Assembly (NCBI GenBank): GCA_008012115.1
Contig: SSEB01000005.1
Coordinates: 37,862-101,861, forward strand
Length of the DNA stretch: 64,000 nt
Source of the DNA: Nevskiaceae bacterium
Lineage (GTDB): Bacteria > Pseudomonadota > Gammaproteobacteria > Nevskiales > Nevskiaceae
Direction of reading: 5' to 3'
Below are positions 39,979 through 48,641 of the stretch, piece after piece; position 1 is the first letter of the stretch; the number at the start of each line of letters is the position of its first letter. The position numbers were made by a program, and so were the translations under genes. The notes under the pieces were generated by a model. It was not told the origin of the DNA. It saw nothing but the letters and a program-made list of their open reading frames with translations, and searched no databases.

Positions 39979-42521
39979 GCCTGCCGCTCCTGCTGGCCTG
40001 GCTGGCGCGCGAACTGGGCGTGGAAAATCCGCGCAGGCTGCGGCTGTGGCTGCTGCGCCTGTTCGTGTTGCCGCCGGCCCAGGCGCGGCCGTGGCCGGCA
40101 TGGATGCAGCGCCTGGCGCGGCGTTACCTGCCTTGGCTCGCCGTGCAACTGGGCGTCATCCATCCGGAGAGTCCCGGCGAATGGCTACTGCGCCTGTTCG
40201 TGCTGCCGCCGGCGAATGCGCAACCGGCCTCGCGCAACTGGCTGACGCGCCTGCTGCGGACCGTGCTCGGGCGCGCCTATGGCCCTACCCGCGCCGCTGC
40301 ACGATGGCTGGGCACGCCCCTGCGCCTTGCCTACGCTCGCTACCAGCGCATCGATTTCCAGCACGCCGGGCGCCGCCTGGAGACCGTGGCAATACGCAGC
40401 TTCGACGTGCCGCCACTGCTGCGAGCGGCGATCATCGCGGCCGCAGCAGTGTCGTTCTGGCTGGCGGCGACGACACCACTCAACTGGGGCGAGCAGTTCG
40501 CGTTCATGCTGCTGATGTGGCTCACCGCCCTGATCATCCGGCGCATGCCCGGCAACCTGCCGACCCTGGTGCTGACCACCCTGTCGCTGGTGGCCACCGC
40601 GCGCTACGGCTGGTGGCGCGTGACCCAGACCATGAACCTCGAGACCCCGGTCGAATACGTCTTCGGCTTCGGCCTGCTGGCGGCCGAAGCCTACACCTGG
40701 CTGATCATGCTGCTGGGTTATTTCCAGAATGCCTGGCCGCTGCGTCGCAAGCCGGTGCCGCTACCCGACGATCCCGCACTGTGGCCGACGGTGGACATTT
40801 ACATCCCCACCTACAACGAGCCGCTGAAAGTCGTGAAGGCCACGGTCTTCGCGGCACGCGGTCTCGACTGGCCGCAGGAAAAACTCAACGTCTACCTGCT
40901 CGACGATGGCCGCCGCGAGGAATTCCGCAATTTCGCCGCCGAGGCCGGCGTGCAATACGTCACGCGCAGCAACAACGCCCACGCCAAGGCCGGCAACCTC
41001 AATCACGCCCTCAAGGTCACGCGCGGCGAGTTCATCGCCATCTTCGATTGCGACCACATCCCGGTGCGCTCCTTCCTGCAGACCAACATGGGATGGTTCC
41101 TGCGCGATCCGAAGTGCGCGATGCTGCAGACGCCGCATCACTTCTTCTCGCCCGACCCCTTCGAGCGCAACCTCGGCACCTTCCGCCGCGTGCCCAACGA
41201 GGGCAAGCTGTTCTACGGCCTGGTGCAGGACGGCAACGACCTGTGGAACGCGACTTTCTTCTGCGGCTCCTGCGCCATCATCAAGCGTGCGCCGCTGGAG
41301 CAAATCGGCGGCATCGCCGTCGAAACCGTGACCGAGGACGCGCACACCGCGCTGAAGCTGCATCGTCTGGGCTACAACACGGCCTACATCAACGTGATCC
41401 AGGCGGCGGGACTCGCGACGGAAAGCCTGTCCGGCCACATCGGGCAGCGCATCCGCTGGGCACGCGGCATGGTGCAGATTTTCCGCAGCGACAATCCGCT
41501 GTTCGGCAAGGGCCTGAAGCTGTACCAGCGCCTGTGCTACAGCAACGCCATGCTGCATTTTCTCAACGGCTTGCCGCGCCTGGCCTTCCTCACCGCGCCG
41601 CTGACCTATCTGTATTTCCAGCTGCACATCATCAATGCCGGCGCCTGGATGCTGGGCATTTACGTGCTGCCGCACCTGATCCACTCGACGCTGGCCAACT
41701 CGCGCATGCAGGGCCGCTACCGGCACTCCTTCTGGGCCGAGGTCTACGAATCGGTCCTGGCCTGGTACATCACGCTGCCGACCACCATCGCCCTGATCAA
41801 TCCGCGGCTCGGCAAATTCAACGTCACCGCCAAGGGCGGCCTGATCCAGCGGGAATACTTCGACTGGTACATCTCCAAGCCCTACATGGCCCTGGTGCTG
41901 CTCAACTTCGGCGGCCTCGCCATCGGCATCATGCGGCTGTTCTACTGGAACACCTTCGAGCAGGCCACCGTGATGATGAACCTGCTGTGGACCTTCAATA
42001 ATCTGGTGATGCTCGGCACGGCGATGGCGGTGGCTTCGGAGGCGCGGCAGACGCGTGTGTCTCACCGCGTGCCGATGCGCATGCCGGCGACGCTGTACCT
42101 GTCCGATGGCAGAACCCTGCACTGCATCACGCGCAACTACTCGACCGGCGGCCTCGATCTGCGCATCGGCCGGCAGGATGCCTTGCCGGACGACAATCGC
42201 GTGCACGTTTCCCTGAGCCGGGGCGACCGCAGCTTCAGCTTCGCGGCGCGCATCGTCAGCCGGCGCAGCAATGGCCTGGGCATCCGCTTCGAAAACCTGA
42301 GCCTGGAGGACGAGATGCGGCTGATCCAGTGCACCTTCGGTCGCGCCGATGCCTGGCTGGAGTGGGACGACGACTCGGCGCGCGACCGCCCGCTGCGCAG
42401 CCTCGTCGAGGTCCTGGCCTATGGCTTCCGCGGCTACGCGCGCATGTTCGGCAACCTCGCCGACGCCGTGGCGGCACGCATGGTCGAGCAACGCGGGCTG
42501 CAGCGCAGCCCCGGCAACTGA
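39975..42521 (+). CDS. bcsA: Cellulose synthase catalytic subunit (UDP-forming)
   Basis: 848-aa GT2 enzyme that polymerises UDP-glucose and extrudes the chain. Membrane segments flank the catalytic loop. Catalytic motifs: DDG, FDCDH (Asp358, Asp360), TEDAH (Asp455) and QRIRW (Gln491-Trp495). The C-terminal PilZ domain has R694-X3-R698 and NYSTGG, so c-di-GMP activation is intact. The N-terminal ~150 residues hold two similar segments (RLRLWLLRLFVLPPAQARPW and EWLLRLFVLPPANAQP), an apparent internal duplication of the E. coli-type N-terminal domain. bcsB is not next to it but 19 kb away. Confidence 0.96.
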   Translation: MSLPLLLAWLARELGVENPRRLRLWLLRLFVLPPAQARPWPAWMQRLARRYLPWLAVQLGVIHPESPGEWLLRLFVLPPANAQPASRNWLTRLLRTVLGRAYGPTRAAARWLGTPLRLAYARYQRIDFQHAGRRLETVAIRSFDVPPLLRAAIIAAAAVSFWLAATTPLNWGEQFAFMLLMWLTALIIRRMPGNLPTLVLTTLSLVATARYGWWRVTQTMNLETPVEYVFGFGLLAAEAYTWLIMLLGYFQNAWPLRRKPVPLPDDPALWPTVDIYIPTYNEPLKVVKATVFAARGLDWPQEKLNVYLLDDGRREEFRNFAAEAGVQYVTRSNNAHAKAGNLNHALKVTRGEFIAIFDCDHIPVRSFLQTNMGWFLRDPKCAMLQTPHHFFSPDPFERNLGTFRRVPNEGKLFYGLVQDGNDLWNATFFCGSCAIIKRAPLEQIGGIAVETVTEDAHTALKLHRLGYNTAYINVIQAAGLATESLSGHIGQRIRWARGMVQIFRSDNPLFGKGLKLYQRLCYSNAMLHFLNGLPRLAFLTAPLTYLYFQLHIINAGAWMLGIYVLPHLIHSTLANSRMQGRYRHSFWAEVYESVLAWYITLPTTIALINPRLGKFNVTAKGGLIQREYFDWYISKPYMALVLLNFGGLAIGIMRLFYWNTFEQATVMMNLLWTFNNLVMLGTAMAVASEARQTRVSHRVPMRMPATLYLSDGRTLHCITRNYSTGGLDLRIGRQDALPDDNRVHVSLSRGDRSFSFAARIVSRRSNGLGIRFENLSLEDEMRLIQCTFGRADAWLEWDDDSARDRPLRSLVEVLAYGFRGYARMFGNLADAVAARMVEQRGLQRSPGN

Positions 42522-42532
42522 GCAGCGACGAT

Positions 42533-44122
42533 ATGGGTATCTGGAGCTTCTATTTCTTCGGCAAACTGTTCCTGTATGCCGGCGGCTACATCGACTTCGG
42601 CGTCTGGCTCAATCTCGCCTTTGCGCTGTTCCTGCTGCTGCCCTTGCCGACGCGCGGCTGGCGGATCGCGCGCCAGCTGGCGGCTGTCCCCGCGGGCATC
42701 GCCCTGCTGTATCACGATTCCTGGCTGCCGCCGTTCCGGCGCGCGCTGTCGCAGGTGGACAACCTGCGGCAATTCGACCTCGCCTACCTGATCGAACTGC
42801 TGGGCCGTTTCGTGAACCCGGGCGTGCTGCTGACGCTGCTGGTCATGCTGGCGGTCTTCATCCTGCTCAGCCGCAAGCTGCGCATGAGCAGCTTCGCGCT
42901 GCTGGCGATCCTGCTCGGTCCCTGGGCGGTGAACGCCGTCGCCGCCCTGCGGCAGCCGGCGCCTGCGGCGACGGCGGCGGCGAGCGTCGCCAGCGCCTCG
43001 CCGGCTGGCGGCGCGGTGGTGTCCGAAAAGCCCGCGACGGGCGACGAGCTGAACGGCCTCCTCGCCAACTTCTATCGCCAGGAGGCCACCCGCAAGGTCG
43101 CGTTCACGGCAGCCGCCGACGCCAAGGCGCCGTTCGATATCGTGATGCTGCACATCTGCTCGCTGGCCGACGACGATGTGGCGATGGTCAAGCTGCAGGA
43201 TCATCCGCTGCTGAGCCGCTTCGACCTGCGCTTCACCAACTTCAGTTCGGCCGCCAGCTACTCCGGCCCGGCCGCGATCCGCGTGCTGCGCTCGAGCTGC
43301 GGCCAGCAGCCCCACAGCGAGCTCTATAACAAGGCCGCACCGGAGTGCTACCTGTTCAACCAGTTGCAGCAGGCCGGCTTCACGCCCGAATACCTGATGA
43401 ACCACGACGGTCACTTCGGCGGCTTCATCAACGACGTGCGCGTCAACGGCGGCCTGTCGGCGCCCCTGGACACGGTCAGCGGCGTGCCGGTGGCGATGCG
43501 CGCCTTCGACGGCTCCGAGGTCTACGACGACTATGCCGAGCTGTCGCGCTGGTGGCAGCAGCGCATCGCCCGGCCGGATGCGCGCGTCGCGCTCTACTAC
43601 AACACCATGAGCCTGCACGACGGCAACAAGCTCATCGACAGCCGCTCGCTGTCGGCAGTGGAGAGCTACCGCGCCCGCCTGGGCAAGCTGTTCGATGACC
43701 TCGACCGCTTCTTCCAGCTGATCGCCGCCTCCGGCCGCCGCGTGGTCGTGGTGATGGTGCCGGAGCATGGCGCCGCCCTGCGTGGCGACAGGCTGCAGAT
43801 CTCCGGCCTGCGCGAGATTCCCTCACCGGCGATTGCGCTGGTGCCGACCGCGATCAAGCTGTTCGGCCTGCCGCAGGCGGTGCCGCCGCAGTCGATCGCC
43901 GCACCCTCCAGTTACCTGGCGATGGCGCAGCTGCTGGCCGAGTTCAACGCCAACAACCCGTACACCGCATCCGCCTTCAATCTCGCCGACTATCTGCGCG
44001 ATCTGCCACAGACCGAGTTCGTGGCCGAGAACGAGGGCAATGTGGTGATGCGTCAGGCCGGGCGTTACATGATGCGCAACCCCGACATGAGCTGGACGGA
44101 ATACCCGAAACCGGGCCCGTAA
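42533..44122 (+). CDS. bcsG: Cellulose phosphoethanolamine transferase BcsG
   Basis: 529 aa. Adds phosphoethanolamine to cellulose in the periplasm. Four to five hydrophobic segments in residues 5-145, then the alkaline-phosphatase-like catalytic domain: ASYSGPAAIRVLRSSCGQ (Ser nucleophile and disulfide Cys), MNHDGHFGG and VPEHGAALRG for zinc. Start is the ATG at 42533. It ends the first bcs operon, 2 bp before repeat copy 7. Its presence with bcsE and bcsF implies modified (pEtN) cellulose. Confidence 0.9.
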   Translation: MGIWSFYFFGKLFLYAGGYIDFGVWLNLAFALFLLLPLPTRGWRIARQLAAVPAGIALLYHDSWLPPFRRALSQVDNLRQFDLAYLIELLGRFVNPGVLLTLLVMLAVFILLSRKLRMSSFALLAILLGPWAVNAVAALRQPAPAATAAASVASASPAGGAVVSEKPATGDELNGLLANFYRQEATRKVAFTAAADAKAPFDIVMLHICSLADDDVAMVKLQDHPLLSRFDLRFTNFSSAASYSGPAAIRVLRSSCGQQPHSELYNKAAPECYLFNQLQQAGFTPEYLMNHDGHFGGFINDVRVNGGLSAPLDTVSGVPVAMRAFDGSEVYDDYAELSRWWQQRIARPDARVALYYNTMSLHDGNKLIDSRSLSAVESYRARLGKLFDDLDRFFQLIAASGRRVVVVMVPEHGAALRGDRLQISGLREIPSPAIALVPTAIKLFGLPQAVPPQSIAAPSSYLAMAQLLAEFNANNPYTASAFNLADYLRDLPQTEFVAENEGNVVMRQAGRYMMRNPDMSWTEYPKPGP

Positions 44123-44124
44123 GC

Positions 44125-44238
44125 GCCACCCGCTCTCTGCGGATCGCATTGACATGATGTTCTAATAAATTGATCGAATTTATTTTCGATCAATAAATAA
44201 TAACAGCCTGGCATGCCGTAACGGCGCCAGCGGGTGCA
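44125..44238 (+). repeat. 114-bp AT-core palindromic element, copy 7
   Basis: Ends GCCACCCGCT (44125-44134) and AGCGGGTGCA (44229-44238); core 44157-44206 contains a perfect 10-bp inverted repeat ATTGATCGAA/TTCGATCAAT at mirror positions. The right arm holds GCCGTAACGGC. The copy lies directly behind bcsG. Confidence 0.94.
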
Positions 44239-44439
44239 TGGCCGACAGGTCCTTGTCCGCTTTCGGCAAGCCCGCCACGGTGCTGATGACCCACCGCCTC
44301 GCTGCGCCAAAGCGGGCCTGCGTGGTTCGGCAGCCGTTCCGCGTCAACGCAAAGCGCCGCTTGCCGTTCACGGTCGTCTCCTGTCGTGGCTTGATCCCGA
44401 CACCGCATCCACCTGGCGAGACCGAGAAATCCCTCGCCT
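44239..44439. other. Gap with no recognised gene
   Basis: Between repeat copy 7 and the peptidase terminator. Both strands have short open frames of 60-70 codons with no ribosome site or recognisable protein. Confidence 0.5.
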
Positions 44440-44467
44440 AAAAAAGAGGGCGGCCGAAGCCGCCCTC
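44440..44467 (-). terminator. Terminator of the S53 peptidase gene
   Basis: GAGGGCGGC/GCCGCCCTC stem with a four-base loop, six Ts in the minus direction. Confidence 0.92.
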
Positions 44468-44485
44468 TTTCACCGCAACAACGGA

Positions 44486-47400
44486 CTACCGCCGACGGCG
44501 GCGTGCCAGTCCGATCCCCATCAGGGGCAGCAGCGTCAGCAAGCCGAAGGCACCACCGCCGCGCTTGGCCAGCGAGGAGCCCTGATCCGAGCTCGTTCCC
44601 TGGATCAGCACGGCCGCCTTGGCCACGGACGTTCCCATCGCGCTGTCGGTCACCGTCAGGCTGGGCTTGTACGAACCCGGCACGGTGTAGACATGCGTGG
44701 CCGTCGGGCTGCTGCCGCTCACCACCGGCGAGTTGTCGCCAAAGTCGAACGTATAGGTGGTTATGCTGGCACCATCGGCCGGCAGCGATCGCGATCCGTC
44801 GAATGTCACCTTGAGCGGCGCCAGGCCACTGGTGATGTCGGCGGTGAGCTGCGCCACCGTGCCGTGCGGCACGCCGAGCACCGTGATGCTCAGGGTGCTG
44901 GTGACGCTGAGCGTCGGCGACGTCGCACTCTGGTTATTGCCGTCGGTGACGATCACGTAAGGCTGGAAGGTTCCCGCCGTCGTGTAGGTGTAGACGAACA
45001 CGGGGCTGGTCTGCGGCTTCGACTGGCCACCGTCGCCGAAGACGAAGGTGTAGGACGGCGCGCTGATCGCCGAACCATCCTTGTTCTTCGAGCCGGAGGC
45101 GTCGAACTTCACCACCAGCGGCACGAAGCCGTTGACCGTGTCCGCGGCCAACTGCGCCACGAGTCCGGTGGCTGGCGCCGTCGAGGTCACCGCCAGCGTC
45201 ACGGCGGCGGGGCTCGTGCCGAGCTTGCCGCGCGAGTCCGCAACCTGCACCGACGGGCTGTAGCTGCCCGCAACCGAATACAGATGGCTCATCCGCGACG
45301 CGGTCTGCCAGCCGCTCTGCGTACCGTCGCCGAAGTCGAAGTTGAAATACTTCACCGTGTCCTGCGCATCGGCATCGTGCGAACCGCTGGCGTCGAGCGT
45401 CACCGCCTGGTTCACCAGCGCCGCCGCCGGCGTGGCGGTCAGCTTGGCTTCCGGCGCGACGTTGGGCGCGCAGGTGTCGTTGCCCACCAGGAGGTACGGC
45501 AGGTTGGCGCCTGCGCTGTCCTGCGTCAGGCCCGCGCCGCCGGGCACCGTGCCCGTGGTGTTGTCGGTCGGCGTGGTCAGGCGCGTGCTGGTGTAGAGGT
45601 TGGTCAGCACATCACCGGTCTTGAGACCGAAGACGCTCTTGTCCAGCACCAGCGTGATGGTGCCGTCGGCGTTGTACGAGCTGCCCGTCAGCGTGCCGGT
45701 CGGCGTGTACAGCGACAGCGGCTGCGGACCCGGTGCGTAGCTGTGGATGCCGTACTCGAACATCGGCGTCGGACCGTTGGCCGTGGACATGGCGACGTAG
45801 TAGTACTCGGTGTTCGGGTTGTTGCGACCCGCCACGTCGAAGTACGTCACCCAGCGGAAGCCCGGCTGCACCGTGGTCAGGTTCGCCACCTTGATGGTGA
45901 ACACCAGCTTGCCGTTCTGGTCGCCAGGCTCGGAGATGGCCATCGAGCGCAGATCGTCGGTGCCGTTGCCCAGGTCGATGCCCTGCTCGGCATCCGCCGC
46001 ACCGGGCGGGCTGGTGAGCATGGTCTGGCCACCGGCCAGGCACGCCAGCGGCGTGCCGAAGGCGGTGATGGTCTTGGACACCAACGTGCTGACCGCGCCA
46101 TTGGCATTGGTCACGCGCAGCGTCGCGGTGTAGGTGCCCGGCTGGCTGTAGACATGCGCCGGGAACACCGGCGCGGCCTGATCGGCCGTGGTGCCGTCAC
46201 CGAAGTCGACGCTGTAGTTGGTCAGGCCGCCGCCAGTGGGATCGCTGGAACCGACGCCGCTGATCACGACCGACAGCGGCGCGGGGCCGAGCTGCGTGGA
46301 CGCGGAGATGGACGCTGCCGGCGGCGTGGTGACCACCGTGCACTTGAGCCCCGGCTGCAGCGCCTTGTTGGTCGCGCTCACGTCAAACGTGCCGTAGCCG
46401 GTGGTGAAGTCCCATCCCGGCGTGGCGTTGTACTGGCCGTTGTTGCCCAGGATGATGTCGTGGAAGCCGACCGCCGTGCTGCCCGGGCCGGGACTCGGGT
46501 CCAGGCCGTAAAGCAGCGGCGCGGCAAAGCCCATCTGGTTGCAGCGCGCGCTCTGCAGACGCGCCCAGACACCCACCGCCAGCGGCGACGACCAGCTGGT
46601 GCCGACCGCAGCGCCGTGCGCGCCATTGGAGACGATATCCGCACCGCCGAAGCCGAAGAAGCCGACGGGCGTGCCCACGTCGGGACCACCGGCGACCATC
46701 GCGATGTCCGGCACGCCGCGGCCACCGCCGGGCGGCAGCCCGGTGGGCGCCATCGCCGTCGGCACCACTGACGCCTGCCAGGCGGGCGGCGCTTCATCGA
46801 AGCTGAAACCACCACCGCCGGCATCCCAGGCGGTTTCGACGATGTAGTTGTAGGCGGAGTCGGTCACCAGGCTGGTGCCGCCGACGGCCACGACATACGG
46901 CGACGAAGCCGGGTATTCGACGTTGCTGGGAATGCCCGGCACGTCCGGGGTCACCATGTTGGTGATCAGACCGCAGGCCGCGCCGGCATCGCCGGACGAG
47001 GCAAACCAGGTCTGGCCCTGTGCCACCGCCTGCATGAACAACTGATCGGCGGCAGAAACGAAATCCGCGAACAGGCCCAGGCCAAGGGGATCGCCCGTCG
47101 GGTCGCTGAAGTGCTGCAACACATCGCAGCCGCCGTAGGACATGTTGCCCGCCTTGGCGATGTTGTCGGTCGCGAAATCGCTGTAGGCCTTGAGCAGGCT
47201 GTCACCCAGGTCGGTGGCGTTGTAGAACACCAGCTGCTTGGCGTGACCCGCCATGCCGGTCGAGGACTGGCTGTCGAGATCCCACTCGCCGTCGCCGGCG
47301 TTGTCCTGCGGATTGGGCAGGGGCGCCGACTGCACCACCTGCACCGGCACGCTGGGCAGGTTGGAATCGCGCTCATAGATGCGCAGGTCCGTGATGACCT

Positions 47401-48145
47401 GCTGGAGGTCGCTGCCCGCCGTCGAGATGGCGATCACCGTGCCGCTGCCGGCCGGCGTATCGCCCACGTTGTAGGCCTTGTGAATGGCGTCCGCGGTGTA
47501 GGCCTGGACGATCGCGGGCGCACCCGCCGCCGTCGGCATGACCTTGCCGGGCAGTTCATCCGCGTGGCGCCGCGCCTTGGTCGCCGGCAGCATGCGATTG
47601 ACGTTGTTGAGCCCGTGCACGCCCAGCACGACATCGCCGAGCGTCGCCGGCACCATGACATCCTGGGTCGGTGCGAAGTACTGCTTGCCCTGGTAGGCGA
47701 ACGTCGTCAGGCGCGTATTGAACGCCGCTTCGACGGCGCTGGCGCTGCCATCCGCCTCGACCAGCAGGCGGTTGGGCGTCACCTTGACGTTCCTGAAGCC
47801 CTGCGAGGCCATGTACGACGCGACCGCATCGCTCTGCGCCGCCGTCGGCGAATAGGCCGCCGTGAACTGCGCCGGCGTCAGGTTGACGCCATACGAGGGG
47901 CTGCCCGGTCGCCGCTGGTTGGCGATGAAGGTCTTGAGTTCATCCGCATGCTGCAGTTTCAAGCTGACGATCACATGCAGCGGGGTCGCCCCGGGCACAT
48001 GACCGTTGATCAGCGACGCCTTGACCGGAAAGGCCCTGGATTTCGTCGCCACCCAGGAGCTGGCATCGGATGTCCCGAGCGCAGCGGTAAACAAGGCTGT
48101 CGCCGCAACCAGCGGCGCCAACCGGCTCAACAATCGATAACGCAT
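44486..48145 (-). CDS. Secreted S53 (sedolisin) peptidase with PKD domains and GlyGly-CTERM tail
   Basis: 1219 aa from the ATG at 48145, chosen because a GGGGGGA ribosome site precedes it. A signal peptide (LLSRLAPLVAATALFTAALG), a pro-domain (~45-200), then the sedolisin catalytic domain: Glu287 and Asp291 (GEWDLDSQSS), oxyanion Asp in SSGDAGA, and Ser517 in GTSWSSP. After it come a PKD domain, a ~180-residue beta-rich region I do not recognise, three more PKD domains, and the tail GGGAFGLLTLLPLMGIGLAR with terminal arginines, the GlyGly-CTERM signal handled by rhombosortase. It would be an acid-acting exopeptidase-like proteinase on the cell surface or released. Monocistronic with its own terminator. 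Confidence 0.92.
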   Translation of the reverse strand: MRYRLLSRLAPLVAATALFTAALGTSDASSWVATKSRAFPVKASLINGHVPGATPLHVIVSLKLQHADELKTFIANQRRPGSPSYGVNLTPAQFTAAYSPTAAQSDAVASYMASQGFRNVKVTPNRLLVEADGSASAVEAAFNTRLTTFAYQGKQYFAPTQDVMVPATLGDVVLGVHGLNNVNRMLPATKARRHADELPGKVMPTAAGAPAIVQAYTADAIHKAYNVGDTPAGSGTVIAISTAGSDLQQVITDLRIYERDSNLPSVPVQVVQSAPLPNPQDNAGDGEWDLDSQSSTGMAGHAKQLVFYNATDLGDSLLKAYSDFATDNIAKAGNMSYGGCDVLQHFSDPTGDPLGLGLFADFVSAADQLFMQAVAQGQTWFASSGDAGAACGLITNMVTPDVPGIPSNVEYPASSPYVVAVGGTSLVTDSAYNYIVETAWDAGGGGFSFDEAPPAWQASVVPTAMAPTGLPPGGGRGVPDIAMVAGGPDVGTPVGFFGFGGADIVSNGAHGAAVGTSWSSPLAVGVWARLQSARCNQMGFAAPLLYGLDPSPGPGSTAVGFHDIILGNNGQYNATPGWDFTTGYGTFDVSATNKALQPGLKCTVVTTPPAASISASTQLGPAPLSVVISGVGSSDPTGGGLTNYSVDFGDGTTADQAAPVFPAHVYSQPGTYTATLRVTNANGAVSTLVSKTITAFGTPLACLAGGQTMLTSPPGAADAEQGIDLGNGTDDLRSMAISEPGDQNGKLVFTIKVANLTTVQPGFRWVTYFDVAGRNNPNTEYYYVAMSTANGPTPMFEYGIHSYAPGPQPLSLYTPTGTLTGSSYNADGTITLVLDKSVFGLKTGDVLTNLYTSTRLTTPTDNTTGTVPGGAGLTQDSAGANLPYLLVGNDTCAPNVAPEAKLTATPAAALVNQAVTLDASGSHDADAQDTVKYFNFDFGDGTQSGWQTASRMSHLYSVAGSYSPSVQVADSRGKLGTSPAAVTLAVTSTAPATGLVAQLAADTVNGFVPLVVKFDASGSKNKDGSAISAPSYTFVFGDGGQSKPQTSPVFVYTYTTAGTFQPYVIVTDGNNQSATSPTLSVTSTLSITVLGVPHGTVAQLTADITSGLAPLKVTFDGSRSLPADGASITTYTFDFGDNSPVVSGSSPTATHVYTVPGSYKPSLTVTDSAMGTSVAKAAVLIQGTSSDQGSSLAKRGGGAFGLLTLLPLMGIGLARRRRR

Positions 48146-48269
48146 AAAGGTCCCCCCAAAGTGCCTCATGATCGATAAAGAACGACGCACCACATCGGGA
48201 CAACTCCCCTCGCGTACACGTGGTTGACGGCTGAGACGAAATTACTAGCGCCTGCGGTAGAAAACCCCC

Positions 48270-48293
48270 TTTTTATTTACGGAATTTTTATTT
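48270..48293 (+). promoter_or_regulatory. Candidate KdpE operator
   Basis: Two direct copies of TTTTTATTT, at 48270-48278 and 48285-48293, spaced 15 bp, in an otherwise GC-rich leader before the kdp genes. E. coli KdpE binds a T-rich site of this sort upstream of kdpFABC. Not verified by homology; the rest of 48146-48445 shows no clear -35/-10 pair. Confidence 0.4.
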
Positions 48294-48445
48294 CCAGCCC
48301 GCCTCGCGGCGCTTGTCGGCAGGGGAATCGCGCCGCGCGCCGTATACGCCGAGACTATTTTCGGGGAGCTTGGGCCCTCTCGAATCCCTACGCCCACCCG
48401 TCGTCCAATGCCCTCGCCGCACATGCGGTCGACGGAGATGCTGCG

Positions 48446-48529
48446 ATGGGCAATCTACTTTTCCTGGGACTGGGGCTCGCCGGCTTCATCGGCCTGGTGT
48501 GGTACGTGCGCTTCTGTTCGCGACTGTAA
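48446..48529 (+). CDS. 27-aa membrane micropeptide ahead of kdpF
   Basis: MGNLLFLGLGLAGFIGLVWY plus seven residues: one hydrophobic helix, with GGAG 8 bases before the ATG. It ends 10 bp before the kdpF start, with kdpF's ribosome site GGAG overlapping the gap. It resembles KdpF in size and topology but not in sequence, so the operon has two micropeptides. Confidence 0.6.
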   Translation: MGNLLFLGLGLAGFIGLVWYVRFCSRL

Positions 48530-48539
48530 GGAGCCCGCC

Positions 48540-48629
48540 ATGACCTTCGACTACGTCCTCGGCGGCATCGTCGTCCTGTTGCTGCTCGGTTACCTGCTCT
48601 ACGCGCTGATCCGCCCCGAGCGCTTCTGA
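48540..48629 (+). CDS. kdpF: K+-transporting ATPase subunit KdpF
   Basis: 29-aa single-helix lipid-like subunit that stabilises the KdpABC complex. It has the family pattern DYVLGGIVVLLLLGYLLYAL and ends PERF. 12 bp before kdpA. Confidence 0.88.
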   Translation: MTFDYVLGGIVVLLLLGYLLYALIRPERF

Positions 48630-48641
48630 ACGGAGTCCGCG

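Noticed and set aside
44238..44441. 67-codon ORF starting at the end of repeat copy 7
   Set aside because: Start codon arises from the element's variable end, no ribosome site and no recognisable protein.
48262..48300. AT-rich patch before kdp as a ninth copy of the element
   Set aside because: No GCCACCCGCT or AGCGGGTG lies 22 bp from its edges, and the repeat is direct, not inverted; better explained as a regulatory site.
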